A DNA stretch of 64,000 nt, from assembly GCA_026874595.1 (NCBI GenBank), contig CM049313.1, forward strand, positions 34,253,159-34,317,158, given 5' to 3'. A program made the position numbers and the translations under genes. Positions 48,743 through 61,518 of this stretch are shown piece by piece. This DNA comes from Sipunculus nudus (Eukaryota; Annelida; Sipuncula; Golfingiida; Sipunculidae). Numbering within the stretch: the stretch's first letter is position 1; every line of letters starts with the position of its first letter. The notes below the pieces were generated by a model. That model had not been told where the DNA came from. It saw only the letters and a program-made list of their open reading frames with translations, and did not search any database.

Positions 48743-49618
48743 ATGGCGCCACCAGTACAAGATATACGATCCACCCGGCCATGCCAATCAGCTGTTCCAC
48801 CCAGGCCGACTCATACTGAGACTACCACATTAGATTATTCAGTGGAAGCACTATTGGCAGCCCACAAGGAGGGCCACCTTCAGCAGCAGTCCAGTGTCCG
48901 TAAGCAGAATTCCCCTAGATCAGTCAGTGAGCGGCGTGCCAGAAACCATCATTATAGATCTTCAACGGATTTCAGGGATAATAATTCAGGCCAACCGAGG
49001 CGACTCATGAGGTTTGCTTGCAGTGATGGTTCATGGGACTCTAGGGATCGTCAGGGAGCCTGTGCCCGTGCCACTAATAGGCCGGACGGCTTTCGGGGCA
49101 GTCACTGGCCTGAGCGGAGATCCAGGAGGGAGAAGGACTATAGGAGCCCGACAGAGAACACAATAATGAGAGATGTGGAAGGGAGCATGATTCACCCGAT
49201 AGCTCCGATGAGTCGTCATACAGTATACCAGTACGGACTATAGCACGTGAGATGTCCGATTATGTCAGCAAAGATTCCCCGTATTCGCCGCTCTGGGAAT
49301 CAGGCATGTGGTAAACACCAAAGATGCTACGGTAGAATACGGAGGTCACCAGTCTCTGCCAGATGCCGACATTTAGTGGTGTGGAAAATTGGTACATATT
49401 TATTTTCCAGTTTGAGACCAAGGAAGAGACGGCCCGACAGTAAATTTGTGGATCAACTTCGAATCGATTGTCTGACATACCAAGCCCTAAAGTTTGCCGG
49501 AGATATTGAAATTGATCACTGTTACTCCAAACTTACCAACGACCTGAAAAGGAGATGTGGTGTAAAAGATGAGCCACGTACGTTTAAAGGACAGGTGTAC
49601 TATACTTTTTTGTTATAG
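48743..49618 (+). pseudogene. Gag remnant, unit B
   Basis: Two adjoining ORFs with arginine-rich N-terminal sequence (DGFRGSHWPERRSRREKDY), then a capsid-like part with QALKFAGDIEIDHCYSKL. Frame shifts separate them from a following FFLKGIHD segment (about 49733-49760). Confidence 0.6.
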
Positions 49619-50123
49619 CTCCGTTAGCTAGATAATGAGAGCCTGGAGGAATTCTCCCAGAAAGTTTATGTTTAGGTCAATCATGGACTCCCGGCTTCGG
49701 CAAATGATGAGATCCGCGAACATTTGGCTATCGGCTTCTTTTTGAAGGGGATCCATGACATGAACGCAGCTAGGGCAGCTTTAGATGGAAATTCAAGGAA
49801 TGTCAGGAAAGTGGCCGAAAATGTGAAAGAATAAATCACCATTATGTGCATTATGTTTTGGAATACTAGGACCAATGTAGCTGTGAGGCAAGAGCAGTTG
49901 TCGGATGGAGGTGGTTATGAGACTGGCAATGACGGCGAACCAGACGACTCTTCTCATCGTACTGTTACTACCAAGGAGCCACCGACAGCGGTACACGTGA
50001 ACAAACAATTACAAAAGATAGGATGAGTGGTTTCATTGAAAAATCTATGAAATCTGTGAAAAAATCAACACATAGTAACCCTGTTTGAAGACACAAAAAA
50101 AAGAGGAGCTGTCGTAGTCTCAG

Positions 50124-50659
50124 TTGTCGAATATTGGGGAGTTATTGATGAGTTACCAAGATGTATTTGCATTCCATGATCTGGATTTGGGATGCATGAA
50201 GGGAATCCAGCATAGGTTTGACACCGGAAGTGCATTACCCGTACGGGAGCGCATGAGAATAGCTCCGCTAGGTTTTGAGGGAGATGTGCAGAAAAGGACA
50301 TTATATACTGCAACTAATACGGTGTCCCTTTGGGGGCAAGGGTAAGGCACAAATTGTTTACCCCTGAAAGTGAGGCAGGAAATGAAGGCAGCGAGGTCGA
50401 TGATCCGATTTCGGTAACCCCTCACGAGCCTGAGCAATTACAAGCGTTAACTTGGGATAGACAACAGAGAGAACAGGGATTGTGTGGTGTTTTTAATTCC
50501 GAGTCCGGAACTCCTGTGAGGAGCTCTTCACAGCATCAGGAAGGGTCTTCTGCAAGCAAGAAGCCTGCACAGCAGCCAAGAAGGTCTGCTAGAGAAACAC
50601 AGAGGCCGGTTTTTCTGCACGATTATGTTTTAAATAGTAAAGGAGATGAGCATGATTAG
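50124..50659 (+). pseudogene. RT N-terminus fused to pol tail, unit B
   Basis: ORF 50124-50345 has ELLMSYQDVFAFHDLDLGC and HRFDTGSALPVRE, then overlaps ORF 50330-50659, which ends in RRSARETQRPVFLHDY. The catalytic middle of pol is absent, as in unit A. Confidence 0.65.
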
Positions 50660-52110
50660 TTTTAGTTTTTAAGTTAAACTTTGTTCCAAAAAAAAAACAA
50701 CACAAATTTGTAGATTTGAAGTAATCTAGTTACGGTTAACTTTGAGGAGCCATGCGCTAGGTTCGGGCTCCACGCAGAGCAGCGGGGACGGTGCTGTGCT
50801 GATTAATGACATTTATTGTACCACGGTGTTAGCGGTTTCGTCGCTTTATTTATATTTATCCACATCTGGTGTGAGAGTGTTACTGGATTTGTGGGTTTAG
50901 CCCCCTTATTAAGACATGGAGGTCGGTACTGGCTGATCAGTAAGGCTTCTGTTGAATCTGCACCTGCAGTGTTTAATACAGTAGAACGTCCAATATCCGA
51001 ACACCATTTATCCGGAAAAAAACGTTCATCCAAAATAAAACGGAGAACCCAAATTTTTACCATTTATCCGAAATCGGAACAATTACAAAAAAAAATCCAG
51101 AATTAAAATGGTATATAATTATAAAATTGTCTGATTCAAAATAAAAGTAGCCACAGCAGCGGCGATACATATTGCCGACTGATAAGTGTATGCGAGCGTA
51201 GGCAGGAGGTGTAGTAAATTAAATTATTTTGAGTTTGGGGACAGGGTCTCCTTTTAGAAAACTGGGAGGAGTTGATGATTTCCTGTATATATACGGTAAT
51301 TGCATTGCCGGGGTTATGTTGTAACCCCAAGGTCGGCATGGACGGATGTCAAGAAGAACCGCAGAGTAGACCAGGGCTAGAATAGACGAATTGTACGGTC
51401 CTGTGAATGTTTTTTATGCAGCTGACAGGCTAACTGCTAAGTAACTATGCATAGTTAGATAGAAGTAAGATCTTTTTTGATAATACAGGTGAGATCACGT
51501 GGTTTTCAGTTCCTATTTAACTCGGATTTTGTTAATTGCTGATCTCATATGAGTTTGTAAAATCCTGTAGATGCACGATGAAAAAAAAATACATGTAATA
51601 CTTTATACATTTTACTGTTAAAGATAAATTATCAGATAAAACTAAATATATATTAATTCATTTTTCCGTCGTTACTGCTTGTCAATATATCAAATATTAT
51701 CGGAAAATTGGTTTTACTTTTTGTATAAAATAATAATAATTTATATAAATAAAAACATGTCGTATATGTGGTAAAGAAAAACGATTTCCAGTTATATGCA
51801 CACACAGGAAAAACAAAACATGACAGTTGTATATACTGAGGTACATTGACCATAATAACCACCTCAGGTTACAGAGTATTTATAATTAAGTGTATACAGG
51901 GGGCGCGGTCGCAGGTGTTGAAACAGTCATATATGCGCTACTACCTATAGATTAAAGAGACAAATACTGCTTTAGCATTTTTAACCAAACTTGGATATGA
52001 TTACATAAGCTATTGCCCAAGAAACCCTGAGAAACTTTGTATGCAAAATGTGTATTCTGTATCTACTGCATATTCTCCTCTGCAATACCTCTTTTGTGTG
52101 GTTTAAGAGA

Positions 52111-52113
<3 letters not shown>

Positions 52114-52180
<67 letters not shown>
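52114..52180. repeat. (TA)n array, left bracket of pogo-like element
   Basis: Pure TA run. Confidence 0.95.
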
Positions 52181-52184
<4 letters not shown>

Positions 52185-53478
52185 ACGCCTGTATTGCGGT
52201 CACCATCGGGACTGGATGAAAGTGGCCTTGATACAGGAGTGGCCGTTATACAGGACTTGACCAGGCGAGGGGGTTTAAAATGCAACACGAAACCAAGTTC
52301 AAATCTTTATACAATCAACAAAATAAACGTATATACAAAGTATTAGTATAATAACTGTTATCAATAAAAAGAACAAAATGTTTACTTTTTGTCTTTTATT
52401 GGTCGCCATAATGGTCAAAGTGATTTGGACAGAGTATGCGTGCCATTTTATACATCTAACAATGTTTATTTGCATACATAATTATTAATGTATGAGTAAA
52501 TTGGGCAATGTCTGCCGCACTGTTTTCGTTTGATGTACGTGTTCACAAGGAGATTAATGAGAGTTAAAAGATCGACAGCCTAACGTTTTTCTGATGACAT
52601 ATTCATCGAGACCCGCTGGTTGCCATTCGTTTATTAAATGACAAAATCGCAGCTTGAGACACATGCCTTATACTATTGTGCATACTAAAGAGGCTGAGTT
52701 GGGTGGTACGACGCTGGCTACGTGACAAACAACTCATGCAGCCACGGTCGAGTGGTTACCTTTATCAAGGCACAGACGGGATTATGTGAGAGCGGACACT
52801 TGTGTAATGACATTGAGGTCAGAAGTGGCCGCTCGATTTGTTGAGCCCATGTCACGGAGTCACTGCCCCAGACCGTAATTGAGGCGTTTTCCGGCCTGCG
52901 GGACCGAGAGACCTGTAGTCCAGCTGTTAAGAGAAGAATTGTGCAAAAAGTGAAAGAAGCATGAAACTTGGCATATTAGTTGGCCAGACCATACTTAACA
53001 GTTTCAGATATAGGGCCAAGCGGAATTCATCCGATCTTGGTCAAAATCCAAGATGGCGGCCACAATGGCCGCCGGATTATCAAATATCAATACATTCGGT
53101 TATAATTGTCCTAGAATGCTTTCCAAGTGCACTATTTCTATGTTTTGGGGGTCGATAAATTCATTTATAAGGGTTTAAAGTCTGTAAAATGACTCTGTGG
53201 ATGAATCCTGGTTTTGTTTATATTGAAATTGTCCTACATTTCCCTTGTTTACTAGCACAATGGATAGAAAACATTATTTGTTGAGTTCTGCACAGTAGTC
53301 GCATATATTGTGATCGTAGTCAAATGAAAGTGTCATTTGCTGGCTTAGGTTTGTCTGCTATGTCATGAATTCGGATGCTTTAATAGTAGAACAATTTTTA
53401 TTGCAATGTTTCTTCCTTTCTTCTTTTTACTTCCTCTTTATTTGCATGCTAACAAATATAATTCCTTTGAAGAGGTTA

Positions 53479-53811
53479 GGCAAAAGAAATTAAAGGTATG
53501 GTTCTCAGGCACCGCCCGCATCAATTTTAACTCCCGCATCAAAATTTCTTTTTAGATTTTCAATAGAAACTTACCGATTTTGAGCTGCAGGTGCTCGGAC
53601 ATATCTCTCAAGAAGATAAAATCATACAATTTCATATGAAATTTAGTGCTTTTACTAGTTTAGCAAAAAAAATATGTTATTATCATGCTTTTCCCTTATC
53701 ATTTGACATTTTTATCGAAACATACAAAAAAATTAAAAATAAAAAAAAGCCCACCCGCATTGATTTATGAAAAAAAGTGCCTGAGAACCATAATTTTTTT
53801 TTATTTTGGCC
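53479..53811. mobile_element. Harbinger-like MITE, copy 2
   Basis: TTA on both sides (53476-53478, 53812-53814). Same inverted ends and length class as 47386-47722, clearly diverged. Nested in the pogo-like element. Confidence 0.75.
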
Positions 53812-53819
53812 TTAAGGGT

Positions 53820-56800
53820 GCAAAAAACTTATCTGTCGAAATCTGCAATGAAATTAGGATTGAACTTGATATGTCCGTTAACACTTACCATTAGAATATT
53901 TGAATCCTACATACATGTACTTAGGTTTAACGATCAGCATTCATGTAAACCTTTGTTAGGGCAATTGGAAAATATCAAACGCATTAATCCAACTGTGCTG
54001 ACATTTAACATATATATTAACTTTACGTATTGAAGCCCAATGTCTGTTTCAAAGTAATGAAATGGACAATTGAGTGGTAAAACGCTCGGCTATCTCCACT
54101 GGCGCCCAAGGTTTAAACAACATCGTTTCTATTCCTATTGGGTTATAATGGCCCATCCAAGGTGGGTGAATTTCTCCTTGTCCTTGTAATAGTAATTGCA
54201 ATTAACTGTATAATCCGTATTTATTATATATTATAATCAAATGAATTAGGCAATCCATATAATATAAAGTTTATCCTGCTTATAACTTTTATATCAGACT
54301 GGATGCGTGCGTGGCAGGATACAGACCTTTCTAAGAAGCTCACACCTGTCAGCTGTGTAGATTCCGCCTTGTGTGTACCTACTGAAATTGTACTGAAAGT
54401 CCCTTTTTCATCAGTACACCCAACGGTAAACTTGATAAATTTGCTGAATACCGCACGTTTAAATGAAAGTGTCATATGTTGGGGTAGGTTTTATATTAAT
54501 TTTTAATATCTGACTTCCTCTGTTTAAAATCCCTTTATTTGCATGCTAACGAATGTATTAACTGCTTTGCCGAGGTAGGGGATGAAAGAAACTTAGGTAT
54601 CCTGTCTGGTATCAGTGGGAGCTTCATATATCAGTAAAGAATATGTAGGGTTTTTGAAAATCTACAAACATGATATTTAATTTTACCACCAACTTAACAT
54701 TCATGTAAATCTTGATTAGTGCAATAAAAAATCAAATATTTCTGCTGAAATTTAATTTACATGTTCTAGTTAAAAGTATTTGAATACCATGTCTGTTTAA
54801 AAGGAAAGACTTTAATTATAATGAATTTAGAGTACATGCGTGCATGACAAGATACGCGCTTATGTAGAAGCTCACACCTGTGTGCTGTATGGATTTTAAG
54901 CTTTTTTTGCCATGAAGTGATGACTTTCAGACTGTATGTTGGCAAGAAAACAGAATCCACACATATTGGAGGTGCGCAACATGTTGCTGTATGCTGCCTT
55001 TGTACTATGGTGATGAATGCATGAAATAACACTCATCAGATTACTAATTTTGTGATATGGTGACGATGCAGACTTTAGACTGCATGATCGTAGGAAAGAA
55101 CCGACACATGTATCACTGCCATATGCTGTGATGCAATTTTTTGTGATATAAAACTTGTTCCTTCCCAACGAGTTGCCATTAAAATTCACTTTGCATAATG
55201 CGTTGGTGTCAAAAAATACTTTCATTTGCTGACATTATGCACATTTGTAGATTCAGGTAGTACATGCATTTATTGTTATATTGAAATATTCACCACATGT
55301 ATGAGTCGGTGCTGCCAGGTTCAAGCTAGCTGATCTTTCATGGATGGATGCTAAGAAAATAGTACAGGAAGACGGAAGATAGAAAGTCTAATTCACAAAA
55401 CAAGTTTGAAAAATATAATGCACCCTCAGGTTCCAGACATGCATTCTTTCTATATTAACTGGATTACCTAAAAATTCAATACAAAGTTTGGTTTGAGTTT
55501 TTATCGACATGATTGGTGATTGTAACTTTGCTGTGCTTTCAGCTTCTGAGCTCTGGAAACCTTTGTACTTTCCCTTTATGTCAGTTTTATGCCCAAATGC
55601 AGAATGCTTGGGATACTTGTATTTCATACCATTCGCTATATCAAGTGAACATATATTAATGAGGATAGACTACTTCTGAATATTATTACTGAACAGAACA
55701 GTTTATTACATTATTTTTTTTTAATATTGCCAGCAAATTTTATAACCTTGCCTGAATATTTTCTTTTATATTTTGCAGGACAAGAGCGTTTTTCTTCTAG
55801 TAAAACGCCCACAATTCCAACTTACTTTCGGTTCTTTTTATCTTATCTGCAAAGTTCAGTCCGACCTGCAATCTTGCATTCTGTGCACATGAAGATAAAT
55901 TATTTCAATAAATGAAGCAAATACTTATTATTTCTAATTATCATTATATTTATTAAAGTGTGCATTATGTAAGCAAATAAAGTATTTTAAGACATCACTT
56001 GGAAATGCAAAGTTAGCTTATTGGTAAGGATCATAAAACAGATTATCAATGTAGAAGGTAAACGGCAAACTGCACAAGTGTCTACAAGTGTCCAGATGTC
56101 ATGCACCATCACCACAGTACAAAAATAGCATATACGGGGTTAGAACGTTGCCTCATGGTTAAGGACGTGTTTGTAGGTCCCCGGTTCAAACCCCGTTGAT
56201 GTCGCAATGGCATAAATCTGCCGCTAACTATGAGATTTTCTCTAATGTCTTCACGATAGGTTATGACTTCTTTCTAACAACATACCATCTTTATCATACG
56301 GATAAATCCATTCTCATTCAGTAGAAAGTGATACAAAAAGGCCTAAATCTATCACTTTAAAAGAAAGCGTAGCATACAGCATAACGTGGTGAGCCGCTAA
56401 ATGTGTACTGATTCTTTCTTCATGCAAGCAAAGAGTCTTAAAGCTGCACCGTCACCTTAAGGCAAAAGTGCCACAACTTATAAACAAATAAAATTTCTTT
56501 TACATTGATTGTACTACTGGTTATAATAACTACTACAAGGCACTTTCCGTGGCTGGGATGGCGAAGTGGTGGATGGAATCAGAACACACGAAGAAAGCAA
56601 CCGATTCTGTATGGACCACAACAATCCACTCTCATAGCAACATCGGGGACAGAGACTTGGTCGCCAGTGAAGAGAGCCGAGCGTTTTACCAATCGACTGT
56701 CCTTTTAATTACATTGAAAGAGATATAGTGTTCAAATACTTAAAATTAACAAATATATTAGATTTCGGCAGGGTAATCAACAAAAGCGTTTTACCGTTAG

Positions 56801-56900
56801 ATGTGCTGGTAAAAAATGATTATTTTAGCACAATTTAAATACCAACAAAATCAGACTTCATTCACACATGCATGATACAGGCCTGGAACCCTTATAAATA
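53820..56900. other. Core of the pogo-like element
   Basis: ORFs here are short and resemble no transposase. A SINE-like head may lie at 54066-54120 (GTGGTAAAACGCTCGG then GGTTTAAAC). Confidence 0.4.
56137..56206 (+). ncRNA. tRNA-derived SINE head or tRNA relic
   Basis: GGTTAGAACGTTGCCTCATGG resembles an A-box region, and CGGTTCAAACCCCG is a good B box, spaced about 35 bp apart. The flanking GGGG/CCCC pairing is partial. No full cloverleaf was built. Confidence 0.35.
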
Positions 56901-57630
56901 AATTTTTCGATCCTAATAACATAGAAACAGTGCACTTGTAATGCATTCCAGGACAAATATAACCGACTATATTGGTATTTAATGTTTCGGTGGCCATCTT
57001 GGCCGCCATCTTTGAGTTTTAGCAAGATATTGTGAATTCCGCTCGGCCCCTTATCTGAACATATAGAGTATGGTCTGGAAAATTATTATGCCAAGTTTCA
57101 TTCTTCTTTCCAGGTTTTCATTTCAATTCTTCTCAATATGCAGCTGAACTGTTGGACAAACGGGAATATTACAAAATTCGTATTAAAAACCAGCTAATGA
57201 AAACCTGGAGAGGGTTTGACCCTAAAAATTGATTTTCTCAGTCCAAAAACATAATACTAGAGTACTTGCAATGCTTTCTCGGGACATTTTTACTCAAGTT
57301 ACTGACATTTTTTAATTTGGCGGCCATCTTGGCCGCCATCTTGAATATTGGCCAAGATAATTTATTTTCAGCTTGGCCCTATATCTGAAATTCATCTATA
57401 AACTCCAAAGAATACCTTTGCCAACTTTCATGCTTCTTTCATTTTTTGCACAATTCCTCCATATATGGGAGCTTAACCGCTGGACTACTGGCCGTAATAC
57501 GAAATAGATGTGTGACCGTAATTGACAACAAAATGATTATGAAATATAACGGTCGATAATTCGGGACCGGAAAATCTGACCGTTATAGACGTATTGACCG
57601 TTATTGATGCGTGGCCGTTAGCAGGCGTTC

Positions 57631-57633
<3 letters not shown>

Positions 57634-57688
<55 letters not shown>
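57634..57688. repeat. (TA)n array, right bracket of pogo-like element
   Basis: Pure TA run. Confidence 0.95.
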
Positions 57689-57695
<7 letters not shown>

Positions 57696-58927
57696 GCTAT
57701 GCTGGTTCATTTCTACAGAGACGAAATTAGAATACACAGAAAAGTCGGTTTCCATCGGCAGTGAACCGACTTTATTTTACACACACACATATATATATAT
57801 CATGTACACACAAACTCACACACATAAATATGTGTGTGTGTGTCTGAGGGTGGTGTGTGTGTGTGCGCGCGCGCGCAGACGAAATGACCTTACCTGTCTC
57901 TATCCCTTTTCACGGCAGGTATGAGCTGTACCGTACCAGAGCGTAAATCTATATGTCTTGCGGTCTTATGAATCATATAACACAACAGGCTCTGGTTGAC
58001 CGTTAGCATATGACTCCGTTAGCCATAAAAAATGTTTCTTTTTTTTCGGCTAGACGGTGCTTCGATATGTTAATATAGTGTTTGCACGACACGGTTGTCA
58101 AAGTTTGAGCGATAGCCCATTTGTGTGTTTATTTAATAATGACTTTATAATTATCCCACGCATATTTTTTAACAGAAACTAGTCTCCTTTTGGTTAACTA
58201 GTCAATTAAACCGGTAGCATTTAGAATCGGCTAAAGAAGGCGATCTGATTTGAACATGGTCCAGTGCATATCTCCAGATATTATTAGAACTTGCCGTGTG
58301 CAAAAAAACTATGTATAATTATATAACTTTCTTCTAAGTAATAGCGGTACCGCTATACATGTACAAAACAGTAAGCGCAACGCTGCAAGGAGGCGACGAA
58401 ATCAAAAGACTAGGTGTAGGCATGGTAATTATAATGATATTATTGAAACAATTAACCACATTCGTCTGATTAAGATATAATGAGCGTCGTAACATCGCAA
58501 AAAAGTCTCTTGAACCCCGACTTGTTTCAAAGTCAAGTAAGAATGTAGGATAACTACCAGAGTTGAGCAATTTTTTACCCAAGCCACCCACATCTGTACG
58601 GCTGGGATGCCTCTATTATTTTCAAAGTGGTAACCAAATTGCAGGCGATGGAAGGTTTCAAGGAAATATGTAAATGTTTTGCGGGAATTTCAGAGGTCGA
58701 GGACTTTCTATAACCCTTTTATATACGTATTTCTGCAGTGAACTCAGTTTGTGATATTTTATAATTCAATATTTACGGAGTATCAGCAGTGTTGCAGCTT
58801 TTGAAGGTTAAGCTTGTGACACACACCAGCGTTTATTGCATCCGATTAACGCATCCGATCAGCGCATCAATCTGACCACAATAATGAAAACTTTAATTTA
58901 AGGTGAGCATGTGTTACAGGTGCTCTA

Positions 58928-59704
58928 TAGACACATCCGATCGTGACGTCACAGAAACTAGGTCACTGACCACGTGGTGCTCTGTAAGGCAAAACATGGG
59001 CTGCGGCAGGCACTGGACAAGCTATTTACACTACAATACCAGTCTGAGTTACGCTTCATTTTTCTCCCTGTTTAGTGTCATTTTGCATATCAAACACCAT
59101 AAACCATGTCATTCTAGTGTCCCTACAATTAACTAGTCATTTTAACTCCAGGAGGCCTTCCCTAGAACATTTAAATTTGCAGCTGACAATCCCACCTGGT
59201 GTTCAACATCCTTGCATTTAGTCATGGCTAATCAAGAGGTCAGAGGTTTTCACGCTTCATTCTATAAGTATATATTTGTAATATGCTTTCCTACCACAAG
59301 TGCAGTTCCATTCGTGTGACATACATGGACAATTTTATTCACTTAATCAGCAGTAAAAATGTCAGACTTAATTCCTTGTTCAGACCTATACCTCCCTGTT
59401 GACGGGAGTAAACGTTTGTACCGAAAAGGGAGTACAGCCTTCACTTTGGTGGATCATTTCCCATAACAAATCACATTTCAGAGTTACTTTTTCTAAATAT
59501 GAAATCTTTATATAAGAATAAATTTATCTTTAGGCCTGTCTATCAGCTGATCTAAGTTGAGAATGTCCATGGAAGCTTTATCTGATGACATAATTAATTA
59601 CTCATTTTCCTTAGTTAATTTGAGACTCATAATCTGTAACAGATATACCTCCTTCACTTAATATTCAATGAATGTTTTCATCTTATAGTTTCTTCTTTGT
59701 ATAA

Positions 59705-59739
<35 letters not shown>

Positions 59740-61269
59740 ATTATTATAATTATTATAATTATTATAATTATTATAATTATTATAATTATCATTATCATCA
59801 ATAATAAATCATAATAATAACTTTAATAATAATATGAATATCATTAATATCAAAATCAATGAAAAGGACCAACCCTAGAAAATTTATATATTGTTAATGT
59901 TTTTATAGTTATAATCAATTTTACTTTATTTTAATTTTAATTAATTTATATTCAAATCATTCGCCACAAAATTTAAACAAAAAATGTAACTTACAAACTT
60001 ACACAACACGATGGCTTTCTCTTTCAAACGAACACATAACGTTGCATTTATCGACTACTACACCTAAATAATTATTTAACTGATTACAATACTATACATC
60101 AAAGGAAACCATTCTTTACATTGTTTTACAGTTACTCTTCTCGTAATTATTATTTCAGTCATGGTTCATATGAAGCACTATATAGTTGGTATTATTTTTT
60201 TAATATACTAGTGGGAACCCAGGCAAGGTATTGGAAAACATCACTCATTTAAATTGAATAATGCGTCATTAATTATATAAAATATGGAAGTTTTTGGTGG
60301 GAGGTGCATTATTATTGCCCTTGTTGAAATAAGGATTGGCATTAAGATGTGAATAGTGATTAATGTGCAGGGATTTGATGATATTTCTAATATTTATTGG
60401 TCCGGGGGACGGGGGGGGGGGGGGACATTTTAGACTAACTTTTTATAAGCCATACAAATTATGAAGCAGTTAAGAAGGGATCACATTTTGTAAGTGGACA
60501 ATATGTTTTCCTCAGTGTCAGTTGGTCACAAAAAACATGATACTTATATAAAGTTGTTCAAGTTTGATTGCATGCAGTTTTTTGTACAGTATAAGACATC
60601 GATCACTTGTTGCAACACCATACTAACACTCATATTCACATGTATAGGTCTATGATGAGCAGCAAAATTTTTGCAAATTTGCAAGATTATAATATACATA
60701 TATAAATTTAAATCTACGTGGCACTATTAAATTGTGTTTAAGAGAGGAGACTGAATTAAAAGTTGAGTATTCTTGTATATTCGGTAGTATTAGTTTTTAG
60801 GGGAGACTGCACCATTTAGTGTATTTTCATGCAAGTTATAGGCTACTGTTATAAATCATGGATTTTTTTTTTTTTCACTAAAATTAAACATATTTTCAAG
60901 TTGTATAAGCTATATGAAAGACAAGTCTTTTTAGATGTTTAAACTATTTTAACATTTCTGTCCTACGATCTTATTTTCACAAGTGTCATCTCTGATAAAA
61001 CTGACCAAATATGAGCTGTTGCAGGAAATAGGCTTGTCCCTTTTATTTCAATGGGTGGTGGCCTAATTTATCGGGATAATTAATTTTACTGTGGGCCATG
61101 GCAGAGTCTCTTTTATTTTGATACTGATCAAAGATACAGTGATGCTATTATATAGGTTATCTGTGTTGATTATATGGCTGGCAGTCAAGCTGGGCTGTGC
61201 TTCTTGCCTTACGGCCCAGTGCGCATGCTCCAGTTGGGGGGCTTTGTTTGCAAACATCGGATGTGTCTA
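58928..61269. mobile_element. TIR element nested in the LTR
   Basis: Inverted termini TAGACACATCCGAT match exactly at both ends (14 bp). 2.34 kb, AT-rich, with an (ATT/AAT)n run at 59709-59790 and a poly-G run at about 60409-60424. No transposase recognised. The target duplication could not be read with confidence, so the superfamily is undecided. Confidence 0.65.
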
Positions 61270-61510
61270 TTATGTGACATTGGCGTAACTCGTGTTGTTG
61301 TTACATTTTGTTTAATCCGTACTGGTTGAACTCTTGTTGTCATGTGGGCCTTGAGCTTTCACGCTTGGTCATGGGTCACGTGATGAGCCTGGTATTTGTA
61401 GATACACAACGATGTCTTTCTGGAGAATTTCTGAAACGCGTGTTTACTGTGGAGTAGGGTCCGTATAGACTGTTCGAGAAGCGGAAAATTCCCGGCTTGG
61501 GGTGTGAAGG

Positions 61511-61518
61511 TATATAAA
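61511..61518 (+). promoter_or_regulatory. LTR TATA box
   Basis: TATATAAAGGGG, in the same relative place as GGTATATG of the unit A LTR and TATAAATA of the full element. Confidence 0.6.

Larger units (their letters stand above)
48140..51400 (+). mobile_element. Internally deleted Ty3/gypsy-like element, unit B
   Basis: Duplicate of the unit A element without the hAT-like insertion: leader (GTTCTGGCACATAGTGG), gag ORFs 48743-49243 and 49247-49618, RT N-terminal ORF 50124-50345, pol tail ORF 50330-50659, purine tract at 51258-51272, candidate 3' LTR from 51273. Between the pol tail and the purine tract is a 400-bp extra segment (about 50690-51105) absent from unit A, ending in a pogo-type terminus CAGTAGAACGTCCAATATCC at 50988. 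Confidence 0.6.
52181..57635. mobile_element. Large pogo-like TIR element inside (TA)n
   Basis: Left end CAGAACGCCTGTATTGCGGT and right end (reverse complement) TAGTAGAACGCCTGCTAACG share AGAACGCCTG or a close variant. TA arrays touch both ends. Long inverted arms follow: AAGCATGAAA.TTGGCA, CAGATATAGGGCCAAGC and AAGATGGCGGCC near 52.95-53.07 kb recur inverted near 56.99-57.45 kb, the right arm having two copies. No transposase ORF was recognised in the 3.5 kb core. A MITE is nested at 53479. Unit A lacks the element. Confidence 0.6.

Noticed and set aside
5088-52288. Many ORFs with runs of alternating Tyr and Ile
   Set aside because: Translations of (TA)n microsatellites.
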